Assembly: GCA_964367905.1 (NCBI GenBank)
Contig: CAYIZP010000001.1
Span: forward strand, 92,495-156,494
Direction of reading: 5' to 3'
Length of the DNA: 64,000 nt
Source of the DNA: CAUPWF01 sp964367905
Lineage (GTDB): Bacteria > Bacillota > Clostridia > Lachnospirales > Lachnospiraceae
The notes under the pieces: generated by a model
Told to the model about the DNA's origin: nothing
What the model saw: only the letters and a program-made list of their open reading frames with translations
Databases searched by the model: none
Position numbers and translations under genes: made by a program
Shown: positions 44,631-53,237 of the stretch, piece by piece
Layout: each line of letters opens with the position of its first letter
How positions within the stretch are numbered: position 1 is the first letter of the stretch

Positions 44631-44681
44631 GGGGACAGCGGAGATATGAGCAAAAGCTCATCCTACCACTGTCCCCTTTCT
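44631..44681 (+). terminator. Hairpin after the adhE unit
   Basis: The outer arms GGGGACAG (44631-44638) and CTGTCCCC (44669-44676) enclose an inner 6-bp stem (44646-44651 with 44656-44661, AAAA loop), followed by TTTC. It resembles an intrinsic terminator, and the GGGGACAG/CTGTCCCC ends recall the REP-like palindrome at 54296. Confidence 0.55.
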
Positions 44682-44832
44682 CATCCCTCTTTCTCTTGAA
44701 TAAATTTAGTGGTTATGTTAAATTGTAATTAGTAAACATTTTACCACAGTAGCGAGGTGAACAAATTATATCCTTTGATTTTTAACAAGGATAATCTAAA
44801 GAATTAAACGAATTTATCATCATGCACACTGA

Positions 44833-44913
44833 AATTCACACAAGGCAGACATGGCGATTTATATGGCGAAGAAAGCGGGCAAAAATAAGTATATCATATA
44901 TGATGGAGACTAG
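44833..44913 (+). pseudogene. C-terminal remnant of a GGDEF (diguanylate cyclase) gene
   Basis: In one frame the sequence reads NSHKADMAIYMAKKAGKNKY followed by IIYDGD and a stop at 44911. This is the terminal helix-strand signature of GGDEF domains (ADxAMYxAKxxGKNxY). The frame is closed by TGA at 44830-44832 and no catalytic GGDEF motif is found upstream. It appears to be the tail of a deleted gene, ending 3 nt before truA. Confidence 0.55.
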
Positions 44914-44916
44914 AGA

Positions 44917-45669
44917 ATGCAGGAAAAAACAGTCAATTATAAAGTAGTTGTAGAGTATGATGGGTCTAGATACCAAGGGTGGCAGAAACAGGGGAATACG
45001 GAGAATACCATTCAGGCAAAGATTGAAAATGTCTTAAGTATTATGGCAGAACAAAGGATAGAGATTCATGGGTCTGGGCGGACGGATGCGGGAGTCCATG
45101 CTAGAGGGCAAGTGTTTAATTTCCATTTACCACAGGATATTCCTCTAGCGGATATCAGAAATTATCTAAACCATTATCTACCAGAAGATATTAGGGTGCT
45201 TGAGGTTTCCACTGTTTCATCAAGGTTCCATAGCAGATTATCGGCAGTGAGAAAGACTTATTGTTATCAGATTAAGATGAAGAATAAGAGGAGTGTGTTT
45301 GAACGAAAGTATCAATATGCTGTAGAACGAAGGTTGGATATTGAGGCGATGAAGACTGCAGCGATAGCCTTATGTGGACTTCACGATTTCAAAAGCTTCT
45401 GTGGGAACAAACATATGAAGAAGTCCACCACTAGAATTATTGAAAGTATCGAGATAATATCCAAGGAAGACTTGTTGTCCATAACGGTAGTGGCTAATGG
45501 TTTCCTTCAAAATATGATGAGAATTCTGGTGGGAACATTAGTGGAAGTGGGACAGGGACAGCGGGATCAAAATAGCATGCAGAGGATTTTAGAAGAAAAG
45601 AATAGGCAGAGTGCCGGATTCATGGCACCTGCCCATGGACTTACTTTGATGAGTGTAGAGTATAAGTAG
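44917..45669 (+). CDS. truA: tRNA pseudouridine synthase A TruA
   Basis: A 250-residue protein that makes pseudouridine at positions 38-40 of tRNA anticodon arms. The catalytic aspartate is D57 in GSGRTDAGVHA; FYDGSRYQGWQKQ-type sequence (here VEYDGSRYQGWQKQ) lies at the N-terminus. The gene stands alone, directly after the GGDEF remnant whose last codons supply GGAG for its ribosome site. Confidence 0.95.
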   Translation: MQEKTVNYKVVVEYDGSRYQGWQKQGNTENTIQAKIENVLSIMAEQRIEIHGSGRTDAGVHARGQVFNFHLPQDIPLADIRNYLNHYLPEDIRVLEVSTVSSRFHSRLSAVRKTYCYQIKMKNKRSVFERKYQYAVERRLDIEAMKTAAIALCGLHDFKSFCGNKHMKKSTTRIIESIEIISKEDLLSITVVANGFLQNMMRILVGTLVEVGQGQRDQNSMQRILEEKNRQSAGFMAPAHGLTLMSVEYK

Positions 45670-45670
45670 A

Positions 45671-45958
45671 TTAAGCAAAAAACGCCAGTATAGAGATAAT
45701 AAAAACAAAGGCTCCAGAAGCAAAACTGAAGTTACTCGTTTTTTTACTGGTTCTTCTTATGTTCAATCCTTGTAAAAACAAGGTGGCTGTGAGTAATAAA
45801 AATAGGAACTTGAACAACTCGTTATTGCCAGATGAAATTGTGATGAGTCCTAGGATTGCGACAGCGACACCACAGATCATTTGAAGGATATATAGAATCT
45901 TTTCTTTTTGGGAGAAGTTGCTCCATTGATATTTGCTATGTTCGAATTGTTGTTTCAT
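45671..45958 (-). CDS. Small membrane protein, three helices
   Basis: A 95-residue protein with three hydrophobic segments (about 22-42, 48-66, 78-95). The pattern is similar to small DUF3953-type proteins, but this is not certain. The start at 45958 has AGGAGG 7 nt upstream; the longer frame upstream lacks a ribosome site. It converges on truA with a 1-nt gap and no clear terminator between them. The function is unknown. Confidence 0.6.
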   Translation of the reverse strand: MKQQFEHSKYQWSNFSQKEKILYILQMICGVAVAILGLITISSGNNELFKFLFLLLTATLFLQGLNIRRTSKKTSNFSFASGAFVFIISILAFFA

Positions 45959-46301
45959 GCTGAAACCTCCTAATCTGATATTTATTGTAACAAGCTGAGT
46001 ATAACAAAGATTTCTGTAGGATTCAAGCATATCATAGCTGAATAGTTACAATAAAACTACAGAGAAAAAGTGAACACCTAATAGAATGTTCACTTTGTTT
46101 CTGTTTATTTCAAACAGAAGGAGAGAAAATATATATAAACGGTAGTAACCGGAGTTGTTAGTCGAAACAATCAACGGCGCCTTTGTCGATTGCTTCATTT
46201 CATAAACTTATGATACAGGGAAATTGTGTTCATTCTGTGTGAAAAGTATTAAAGAAATAAGAACAATTTTGAAATAAAATTTAACAAAAGGAAATGTGTA
46301 G
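45959..46301. other. Intergenic region with hairpins, no gene seen
   Basis: This 343-bp gap holds two dyads: AAAGTGAACA/TGTTCACTTT (46067-46076 with 46087-46096) and a TCTGTTT/AAACAGA stem shortly after. Further on, CAATC...GATTG flanks a GGCGCC. A weak promoter-like TTGTGT-N17-TATTAA (46224-46252) lies before the ABC exporter genes. No open frame or RNA gene is recognised. Confidence 0.4.
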
Positions 46302-48107
46302 ATGAAGAAAAAGAATAAATTTTCAAGTATAAAAATGTTGCAGCGATACTCCAAGGGGCTGAAGTGTCATATGATACTCGCAATTTTATGTTGTGTCATT
46401 GGAAGTGCACTAAATACGGCTACACCACAAATCATTCGATTCACAGTGGATTCTATTATTCAGGGAACAGAGGAGGTACTATCGGAGCCAGTACAACAGA
46501 CGTTCTCTTATATAGAAGGGAGTACAAATGTAGAAAGTTTGTTTAATGTGGTATTGCTTATTGTAGTGCTTGCGTGTGTAACAGGAGTATTTACTTATTT
46601 CACATCAGTATTGTCTTCCAAGAGTTCCGAAATGTACATCAAGCGATTGAAGGATACTCTTTTTGCTCATGTACAAAATGTACCTCTTGATTTTCATGTG
46701 AAGCACCAGACGGGGGATTTGATTCAACGTTGTACTTCGGATACAGAAGTGGTAAGAAAATTTTTATCTATGCAGTTGATGCAGGTGTTCCGTACGGCAT
46801 TTATGGTAATTTTCTCGATTATTATGATGTGGTCGATGAGTATGAAATTATCACTCATTGCAATTATATTCATGCCAATTATCTTGTTTTACACAAGAAT
46901 TTTCTATGAGAAGATTGCGAAGGAGTTCCATGTTGCAGATGCTGCCGAAGGAGACTTGGCTTCTGTTGTACAAGAGAACCTATCTGGAGTTCGTGTGGTG
47001 CGTGCATTTGCAGCACAGCAGTTTGAAGTAGAAAAATTTGATGAGAAGAATGAAAAATATGCGAATTCATGGATGCGACTGGGGCGGATAACGGGTGCGT
47101 ATTGGGGGATTGGAGATTTCATCACCGGTTTGCAGATTGCAATCATTACAGCACTGGGAGTGGTAGAGGTTGTGAATGGTCAGATTACGACAGGTGAGTT
47201 CATTGCTTTTATTGCATATAATCAGAGTTTGATATGGCCGATTCGTACGTTAGGACGCATTTTAGCCGATACGAGCAAGATGAGCGTTTCTTTTGAAAGG
47301 ATTCAGTACATCTTGGACGCAGAAATTGAATCAGATGTGGATTCGGCAACTAAGCCGGTGATGGATACGGATATCGAATTTAAGCATGTAAGTTTCTCCT
47401 ATGAAGAACATAAGGTGCTAGATGATGTGAGCTTCCGAATCAAGGCAGGGGAAACATTTGCAATTCTAGGGGGAACCGGAAGCGGGAAGTCTACCTTAGT
47501 ACAATTAGTAAATCGTTTGTATGAATTGCCATTAGAGAGTGGGAATATTACAATCGGTGGAGTGGATACACGGGAAATTGAGTTGAAGTGGTTGAGAAAG
47601 CATATTGGAATTGTTCTGCAAGAGCCGTTCCTATTTTCACGAACCATAGGGGAGAATATTAAGGCGTCACGTCCAGAAGTGGATGATGTGGAGATGAGAG
47701 AGGTGGCGAATATAGCTTGTATTCATTCTTCCATTCAAGAATTTACGAATGGCTATGACACCATCGTAGGTGAAAAGGGAATTACTCTCTCTGGTGGACA
47801 GAAGCAGAGGGTAGCAATTGCTAGAATGTTACTACAGAAAGCACCAATTATGATCTTTGATGACTCTCTCAGTGCTGTGGACGCACAGACAGATAGTTAT
47901 ATTCGAAAAGCTCTGAAGGATAATATGGAGCATAGTACCGTGATTATTATCTCGCATAGGATAACGACTCTTATGGGGGCGGATCAGATTATGGTTCTTG
48001 ATAAGGGTAAGGTATCGCAGCTTGGTAGTCACCAAGAATTGTTGAATCAAGAGGGAATCTACAAGCAAATTTATGACATTCAGATGAAGAAGGAAGTCAT
48101 AGATTAG
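46302..48107 (+). CDS. ABC exporter half-transporter, BmrC-like
   Basis: A 601-residue protein with six N-terminal membrane helices (to about residue 310) and an ATPase domain (Walker A GGTGSGKST, signature LSGGQKQR, Walker B IMIFDDSLSAVD). The usual catalytic glutamate after Walker B is aspartate, so its own ATP site is non-catalytic, as in BmrC. It pairs with the next gene as a heterodimeric multidrug-type exporter. AAAGGAAA precedes the ATG. Confidence 0.88.
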   Translation: MKKKNKFSSIKMLQRYSKGLKCHMILAILCCVIGSALNTATPQIIRFTVDSIIQGTEEVLSEPVQQTFSYIEGSTNVESLFNVVLLIVVLACVTGVFTYFTSVLSSKSSEMYIKRLKDTLFAHVQNVPLDFHVKHQTGDLIQRCTSDTEVVRKFLSMQLMQVFRTAFMVIFSIIMMWSMSMKLSLIAIIFMPIILFYTRIFYEKIAKEFHVADAAEGDLASVVQENLSGVRVVRAFAAQQFEVEKFDEKNEKYANSWMRLGRITGAYWGIGDFITGLQIAIITALGVVEVVNGQITTGEFIAFIAYNQSLIWPIRTLGRILADTSKMSVSFERIQYILDAEIESDVDSATKPVMDTDIEFKHVSFSYEEHKVLDDVSFRIKAGETFAILGGTGSGKSTLVQLVNRLYELPLESGNITIGGVDTREIELKWLRKHIGIVLQEPFLFSRTIGENIKASRPEVDDVEMREVANIACIHSSIQEFTNGYDTIVGEKGITLSGGQKQRVAIARMLLQKAPIMIFDDSLSAVDAQTDSYIRKALKDNMEHSTVIIISHRITTLMGADQIMVLDKGKVSQLGSHQELLNQEGIYKQIYDIQMKKEVID

Positions 48108-48150
48108 TTTGATATGTAATAAGAGAGATAGGAAGTAGGAGAGATAAAAT

Positions 48151-49977
48151 ATGGCAGGTTTTCATGAAAAAGAATATAATAACCCCTTTAGTCTTGCGAT
48201 GTGGAAGAAACTGATACCATTTTTGAAACCATATAGAAATAAAATCATCTTAGTCATTGTGCTTATGATGTCGGCAGCGGGGATTGATATCATCCTTCCT
48301 TTGTTTCAGCGATTTGCAATTGATTACTTTATTGAAAGAGAGACCGTCGACACTCTGTGGTGGTTCTTTGGGTTGAACTTAGTTGTAATTTCGGTACAGA
48401 CGATTATTGTTGTAATATTTGTAAAAAACTCTATGGACATTGAGATGTGTCTGGGAAAGGATATGAAGAAGGCGCAGTTTTTGCACCTGCAATCACTGTC
48501 TTTTTCCTATTATAACACGACCCCAGTGGGTTATATCTTCTCTCGTGTCATGAGTGATACCCTAAGAATTGCAGCACTAGTAGCATGGAGTTTGATTGAT
48601 TTGTGTTGGGCAGCAGTGTATGTCATAGGTGCATTTATCGCAATGTTTATCTTAAATTATCAGTTGGCATTGATTGTTGTAATTATATTACCAATTATTT
48701 CTCTTGCAACATATTTCTTTCAGAAGGCGATTCTAAAGTACAATCGTAAGGTGAGAAAGATTAATTCAGAGATTACTAGCGGATACAATGAGGGGATACT
48801 AGGAACGAAGACATCGAAAGCTCTAGTAATGGAAGAAAGGAACCTAAGTGATTTCAAGGGTACAACAACGAGAATGTACGATGCAACAATGCGTACTGTG
48901 ATTTTGAATGCAGTATTTGTTCCGCTTGTGGGGCTATTTTCATCATTTGCTATCGCAATGGTGCTATACAAAGGTGGGATTCTATCTATAGATGGTGCGA
49001 TTCAGGTGGGAACACTATCCGCATTTATCGCTTATGGAACAGGAATCTTTGAGCCTATTCAACAGATTGCGAGGCTGATTGCAGAAATTATCTCCGCTCA
49101 GGCGAATATTGAGAGGGTGATAGGTCTGCTTGAGACGAAAACAGAAATCATAGAGCGTCCAGAAGTTATAGAAAAATACGGGGACAACTTCAATGGAAAG
49201 AAGGAAAACTGGGAAGAGCTGGGTGGAGAGATAGAGTTTGTGGATGTAAGTTTCAAGTATCCAGATGGACATGAGTATATTCTGGAACATTTTAATCTGA
49301 AGATTGAGAAGGGAACGACAGTGGCAATCGTTGGAGAAACAGGAGCGGGCAAGAGTACTTTAGTCAATCTAGCTTGTAGATTTTTCGAACCAACCGATGG
49401 TCAGATTCTAATCGATGGTAGGGATTATAGAGAACGCTCACAATTATGGCTTCATAGTAACTTGGGTTATGTGCTACAAACCCCACATTTGTTCTCTGGT
49501 ACCATCGCAGATAATATTCGATATGGAAAACTAGATGCAACACAAGGAGAAATTGAAGAAGCAGCGAAAAAAGTCTGCGCAGATACAGTAGTCGCGAAGA
49601 TGAAAGATGGATATAAGAGTGATGTAGGTGAGGGTGGGGATATGCTTTCTACTGGAGAGAAGCAACTCATTTCATTTGCAAGAGCAATTATCACCGATCC
49701 GAAGATCTTTGTACTGGATGAAGCGACTTCATCCATAGACACACATACAGAACGGTTGATACAGACGGCCACAGAATACTTACTGAAAGATAGAACATCC
49801 TTTGTTATTGCACATAGACTATCTACTATTAAGAATGCGGACTTAATTTTGGTGGTTTCTGATGGAAAGATTGTGGAGCAAGGGTCACATACAGAATTGC
49901 TGAAGGCAAAGGGAGAGTATTACACACTGTATAACCACCAGTTTGAAGAAGAGGCACAAGCTTTGTTGTTAAAATGA
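48151..49977 (+). CDS. ABC exporter half-transporter, BmrD-like
   Basis: A 608-residue partner of the upstream gene. It has six membrane helices (to about 330) and an ATPase domain with Walker A GETGAGKST, Walker B IFVLDEATSSID (catalytic glutamate present) and an altered signature LSTGEKQ. The altered signature faces the partner's degenerate Walker B, the layout of asymmetric heterodimeric exporters. Substrates are unknown. Confidence 0.88.
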   Translation: MAGFHEKEYNNPFSLAMWKKLIPFLKPYRNKIILVIVLMMSAAGIDIILPLFQRFAIDYFIERETVDTLWWFFGLNLVVISVQTIIVVIFVKNSMDIEMCLGKDMKKAQFLHLQSLSFSYYNTTPVGYIFSRVMSDTLRIAALVAWSLIDLCWAAVYVIGAFIAMFILNYQLALIVVIILPIISLATYFFQKAILKYNRKVRKINSEITSGYNEGILGTKTSKALVMEERNLSDFKGTTTRMYDATMRTVILNAVFVPLVGLFSSFAIAMVLYKGGILSIDGAIQVGTLSAFIAYGTGIFEPIQQIARLIAEIISAQANIERVIGLLETKTEIIERPEVIEKYGDNFNGKKENWEELGGEIEFVDVSFKYPDGHEYILEHFNLKIEKGTTVAIVGETGAGKSTLVNLACRFFEPTDGQILIDGRDYRERSQLWLHSNLGYVLQTPHLFSGTIADNIRYGKLDATQGEIEEAAKKVCADTVVAKMKDGYKSDVGEGGDMLSTGEKQLISFARAIITDPKIFVLDEATSSIDTHTERLIQTATEYLLKDRTSFVIAHRLSTIKNADLILVVSDGKIVEQGSHTELLKAKGEYYTLYNHQFEEEAQALLLK

Positions 49978-49982
49978 TAAAA

Positions 49983-50021
49983 GGGATGTCCTGAAAATGT
50001 AAATTCAGGACATCCTCTTTT
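49983..50021 (+). terminator. Intrinsic terminator after the ABC exporter
   Basis: A perfect 12-bp stem (49984-49995 with 50004-50015), an 8-nt loop, then CTCTTTT. It directly follows the exporter stop codon. Confidence 0.85.
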
Positions 50022-50039
50022 GTATAAATTGATTTTTTC

Positions 50040-50107
50040 TTGTGTAATAGGAAATGTAATATATTTTAATATATTTAAACATTTATGTCAGATTTTCCAT
50101 TACACAA
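50040..50107. promoter_or_regulatory. Dyad upstream of the ECF sigma gene
   Basis: TTGTGTAAT (50040-50048) and GGAAA (50050-50054) are mirrored by TTTCC (50094-50098) and ATTACACAA (50099-50107), 14 pairs with one bulged base around an AT-rich core. It ends 48 nt before the sigma-factor start. It may be an operator or an mRNA structure; no -35/-10 pair is convincing. Confidence 0.4.
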
Positions 50108-50155
50108 TCGTTATATAAGGTATAAGCGCTTAAAATGATGAAGGAAGGTGAGGTA

Positions 50156-50719
50156 GTGAAGAAAATAAATAGTGATGAGCAATCAAAATTATCTAAACTA
50201 TATCAGTTATATGAACAATTACTATATCGTGTAGCATTTTCCATATTGCATGATAGTGGGTTAGCAGAAGACGTAACTCATGATACCTTTGTAAGGATTG
50301 CTAGTAAGCTTTCTGTGATTGGTGATTGTGAAAGTGAAGAAACAAAATATTATATTATTAAAGTGGCTAAAAACATTGCGATTGATCGATATAGAAGACA
50401 AAAAAATGAGGCTAATTATGTTGATAGGCATACAGAAATTGAAAGTTTGAATCATGTAGGCTTAGACAGAAGAGATGGAATGGAAGATAAAATTATAGAG
50501 AAATATAATCTGACATATTTACTCTCTAAATTAGACTCTGTAAGCCGAGAGATTATCAAATTACGGTGTTTTCAAGAATTATCTTATTGTGAAATAGGTA
50601 AGCGGTTAGAGATTAATGAATCTACTGCCATGAAGCGATTTCAAAGAGCGAAGCAGAAGATGCAAGAAATGAAAGGGGCGTATGAATATGAGCAGGAATC
50701 AAGTGATAGAAGATATTAG
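50156..50719 (+). CDS. ECF-type RNA polymerase sigma factor
   Basis: A 187-residue protein with sigma region 2 (AEDVTHDTFVRIASKL near residue 33) and region 4 (SREIIKLRCFQELSYCEIGKRLEINESTAMKRFQRAKQKM, about 130-170), and no region 3. The GTG at 50156 is preferred because AAGGTG lies 5 nt upstream; ATGs at 50135 and 50138 lack a ribosome site. It overlaps the next gene, its likely anti-sigma factor, by 38 bp. Confidence 0.85.
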   Translation: MKKINSDEQSKLSKLYQLYEQLLYRVAFSILHDSGLAEDVTHDTFVRIASKLSVIGDCESEETKYYIIKVAKNIAIDRYRRQKNEANYVDRHTEIESLNHVGLDRRDGMEDKIIEKYNLTYLLSKLDSVSREIIKLRCFQELSYCEIGKRLEINESTAMKRFQRAKQKMQEMKGAYEYEQESSDRRY

Positions 50720-51989
50720 CATTGCATTGATGTTAGAGGAAATTTCTGAAGGGGAATATCATGAATTCTCAGACGAGTACAAGCGAAAAAAACAAATGCT
50801 ACTAGGTGGAGGGGGAGAAAACAAAGTCCAAATACGAAGCGGGGCTAAGAAGTCCAGATGGTTATTAATTGCAGCGTCTATGACTTTATTAGTTGTAACA
50901 GGTTTTGCAGGTGTTCGATTGTTTCAAGCAGAGGGGAGTCGGGAATCTGAAACAGGATTCTATCGTTACGAGCATGATGTTTTGACAGCTCAGGATTTAT
51001 ACAAATATACGGCGACTCCAACATACTTACCAGATGGATATGTGCAGTCGGAGGGTGAGAATAAATATTATTACATTGCGGAAGATAGAACAGTTCATGC
51101 AGTTTCTATACGAGAAGGAACCATGTATGAGGAGCAAGAAACCACTTATACAAACGAGGTTGAAGAGCTAGAAATCAATGGATTGCATGCCGAGTTGATT
51201 ACCAAGATTGGAGTAGACTATAATCAGATTCTAAATGTATTCTATGAAGATAAAGGGTATATTGTGACTATTTATGCTACATCGGATATTTCGAGAGATG
51301 AAATAATCAAGATTGGGGAAGGGATTGAGATTCAAGTGGATGAATCAGAAGTGTTGATGACAGCAGAAGAGGGCAAGGAATATCTTGAGACTGCTGGAAT
51401 GGATGTGGAAGAAAGGAATATGGAAGTATCCGCAATGAACATCGGTGAAGTTATAATGCTAAAAGATTTAGAACTTAGTTATCAGGTAGAAGGAATTCAA
51501 TTATTAGATGCGCTACCAGAAGATTTGAGGGATGATGGATTCGCCAATCTGGAAGGCGAGCAAGATATAGAGCACTTTATTAATTCAGATGGAACACCGA
51601 AAATATATTCGGCTGAAATTTCAACATGGGACGCATCAAAAGGAGAGCTGATTACATCTGAAGAGGAGAGAGAAATACAGTTTGTAGAAGTGAATATGAA
51701 AGTGGAAAATCTCTCAGATGCGACACAGGAAATGGTTTTCATGGATACAATGCTAGGGGCAAAAGATGAGGCTTATCTGTTAGAATCATCGCCAATCGGA
51801 TATGATTATATGCCAATTTACTTTGAACAAACAGAATATCCTGGTGAAAAAGAGTATTTCTTTATAAATATGGAAGCGAATGAGAAGAAAGATGTTCGAT
51901 TAATCTTCGCAGTCTATAAGCAAGACATGGACGCACTTGATTTCGTGGTTGGAGCAAACGCTGATCATTGTTATAAGTGGGATTTGTAA
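50682..51989 (+). CDS. Membrane anti-sigma candidate with DUF4367 domain
   Basis: A 435-residue protein with a cytoplasmic N-terminus of about 65 residues, one membrane helix (WLLIAASMTLLVVTGFAG) and a large extracellular part. Just after the helix, TPTYLPDGYVQSE starts a DUF4367-type domain (about 105-215), common in Firmicute anti-sigma factors. A second beta-rich domain ends the protein. It overlaps the ECF sigma gene. An ATG at 50688 is an equally good start. Confidence 0.75.
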   Translation: MNMSRNQVIEDISIALMLEEISEGEYHEFSDEYKRKKQMLLGGGGENKVQIRSGAKKSRWLLIAASMTLLVVTGFAGVRLFQAEGSRESETGFYRYEHDVLTAQDLYKYTATPTYLPDGYVQSEGENKYYYIAEDRTVHAVSIREGTMYEEQETTYTNEVEELEINGLHAELITKIGVDYNQILNVFYEDKGYIVTIYATSDISRDEIIKIGEGIEIQVDESEVLMTAEEGKEYLETAGMDVEERNMEVSAMNIGEVIMLKDLELSYQVEGIQLLDALPEDLRDDGFANLEGEQDIEHFINSDGTPKIYSAEISTWDASKGELITSEEEREIQFVEVNMKVENLSDATQEMVFMDTMLGAKDEAYLLESSPIGYDYMPIYFEQTEYPGEKEYFFINMEANEKKDVRLIFAVYKQDMDALDFVVGANADHCYKWDL

Positions 51990-52038
51990 AAGAGGAAATA
52001 GTGTGAAAGGGATGGTTATTAATATGAAATAATCATAA

Positions 52039-52085
52039 AGGCTAGTACCTAGGTTGTTTTTTAGGTGCTAGCCTCATTGTTTTTA
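52039..52085 (+). terminator. Intrinsic terminator after the ECF/anti-sigma pair
   Basis: AGGCTAGTACCT (52039-52050) pairs with AGGTGCTAGCCT (52063-52074), 12 pairs with one G-U, then CATTGTTTTTATTTT. Confidence 0.75.
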
Positions 52086-52114
52086 TTTTAGTTCAAAAAT
52101 TTTTGATTTAACAG

Positions 52115-52143
52115 TTGACATTTCTTCTTTCGTAGCATATGAT
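52115..52143 (+). promoter_or_regulatory. Consensus sigma-A promoter of the arsenic-efflux-type operon
   Basis: A perfect TTGACA (52115-52120), a 17-nt spacer and TATGAT (52138-52143), 40 nt upstream of the permease ATG. Such a strong promoter fits a unit held off by a repressor. Confidence 0.75.
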
Positions 52144-52165
52144 AATCGTATCAAAATAAATTGAT
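52140..52165. promoter_or_regulatory. ArsR-like operator dyads
   Basis: ATCAA-N6-TTGAT (52150-52165) is a perfect dyad just downstream of the -10 and resembles ArsR/SmtB operators. A second dyad TGATA-N4-TATCA (52140-52153) overlaps the -10 itself. No arsR gene is in the window, so the repressor would be encoded elsewhere. Confidence 0.5.
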
Positions 52166-52182
52166 TTGAGAAAGGCGAAGAT

Positions 52183-53196
52183 ATGGAAACGATTAAAATG
52201 ATTTGGGATTTCTTCCAATATCAAATTCTAGGGATGAAATGGTTGAATGAGTTAGTAGGAAATCTATTGACAGCGATAGGATTAGATATTCAATCGCGTT
52301 TGGGCGGTAGCCTACAGTTCTTCATATACGATGTGATAAAAATAGTGGTTTTATTATGTACATTGATTTTTATTATCTCTTATATACAGAGTTACTTCCC
52401 GCCAGAGAGAAGCAAGAAGATTCTAAGTAGATTTCATGGGATAGGAGCAAACTTTGTTTCGGCATTACTGGGAACAGTTACACCATTTTGTTCTTGTTCA
52501 TCTATCCCTTTGTTTATGGGATTTACTAGTGCAGGACTTCCAATTGGAGTAACATTTTCATTTCTGATTTCATCACCGATGGTGGACTTAGGAAGTTTGG
52601 TTTTACTGATGAGCATTTTTGGCTGGAGAGTTGCAGTTGTTTACGTAGTATTGGGATTAGTAATTGCTATTATTGGAGGAACTGTACTAGATAAGCTTGG
52701 AATGGAGAAGCATGTAGAGAGTTTTGTGCTGAGTGCAGCTAGCATTGATATTGAATCACCGGACTTGACCAAGAGAGATCGTGTAATCTATGCGAAAGAA
52801 CAAGTAGTTGCGACATTCAAGAAGGTTGCACCATATATCTTGGTGGGGGTAGGAATTGGTGCGCTGATTCATAACTGGATACCAGAAGATATTATTCAAT
52901 CAGTGCTTGGAACAGATAATCCATTTGGAGTTATCCTTGCAACACTAGCTGGGATACCGATGTATGCTGACATATTTGGAACCATTCCAATTGCAGAAGC
53001 ATTATTAAGTAAAGGGGCGCAACTTGGAACGATTCTAGCATTTATGATGGCAGTGACTACATTAAGTCTACCATCTATGATTATGCTAAGAAAAGCAGTA
53101 AAGCCGAAACTTTTAGGGGCATTTATTGCAATCTGTTCTGTAGGAATTATCATTGTAGGATATTTCTTCAATGCAATACAGTATTTTATCATATAA
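52183..53196 (+). CDS. YraQ/ArsP-family permease
   Basis: A 337-residue polytopic protein (about eight helices) with the DUF318/UPF0718 signature TPFCSCSSIPLFMGFTSAGLP near residues 101-121, whose C-x-C and following Ser/Pro are typical. Some members (ArsP) export trivalent organoarsenicals. Its co-location with ACR3 supports an arsenic role, but substrate is inferred. The ribosome site AAAGGCGAAG precedes the ATG. Confidence 0.82.
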   Translation: METIKMIWDFFQYQILGMKWLNELVGNLLTAIGLDIQSRLGGSLQFFIYDVIKIVVLLCTLIFIISYIQSYFPPERSKKILSRFHGIGANFVSALLGTVTPFCSCSSIPLFMGFTSAGLPIGVTFSFLISSPMVDLGSLVLLMSIFGWRVAVVYVVLGLVIAIIGGTVLDKLGMEKHVESFVLSAASIDIESPDLTKRDRVIYAKEQVVATFKKVAPYILVGVGIGALIHNWIPEDIIQSVLGTDNPFGVILATLAGIPMYADIFGTIPIAEALLSKGAQLGTILAFMMAVTTLSLPSMIMLRKAVKPKLLGAFIAICSVGIIIVGYFFNAIQYFII

Positions 53197-53237
53197 TGGA
53201 GAAGAAAAAAAGAGAAGAGAAAAGAGAGGAAGTAAAA

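Noticed and set aside
53196..53237. Extended N-terminus for ACR3 starting at an ATG overlapping the upstream stop
   Set aside because: No ribosome site, and the added residues are a Lys/Glu-rich run not seen in the family; 53238 has AGAGGAAG at proper spacing. Coupled initiation remains possible.
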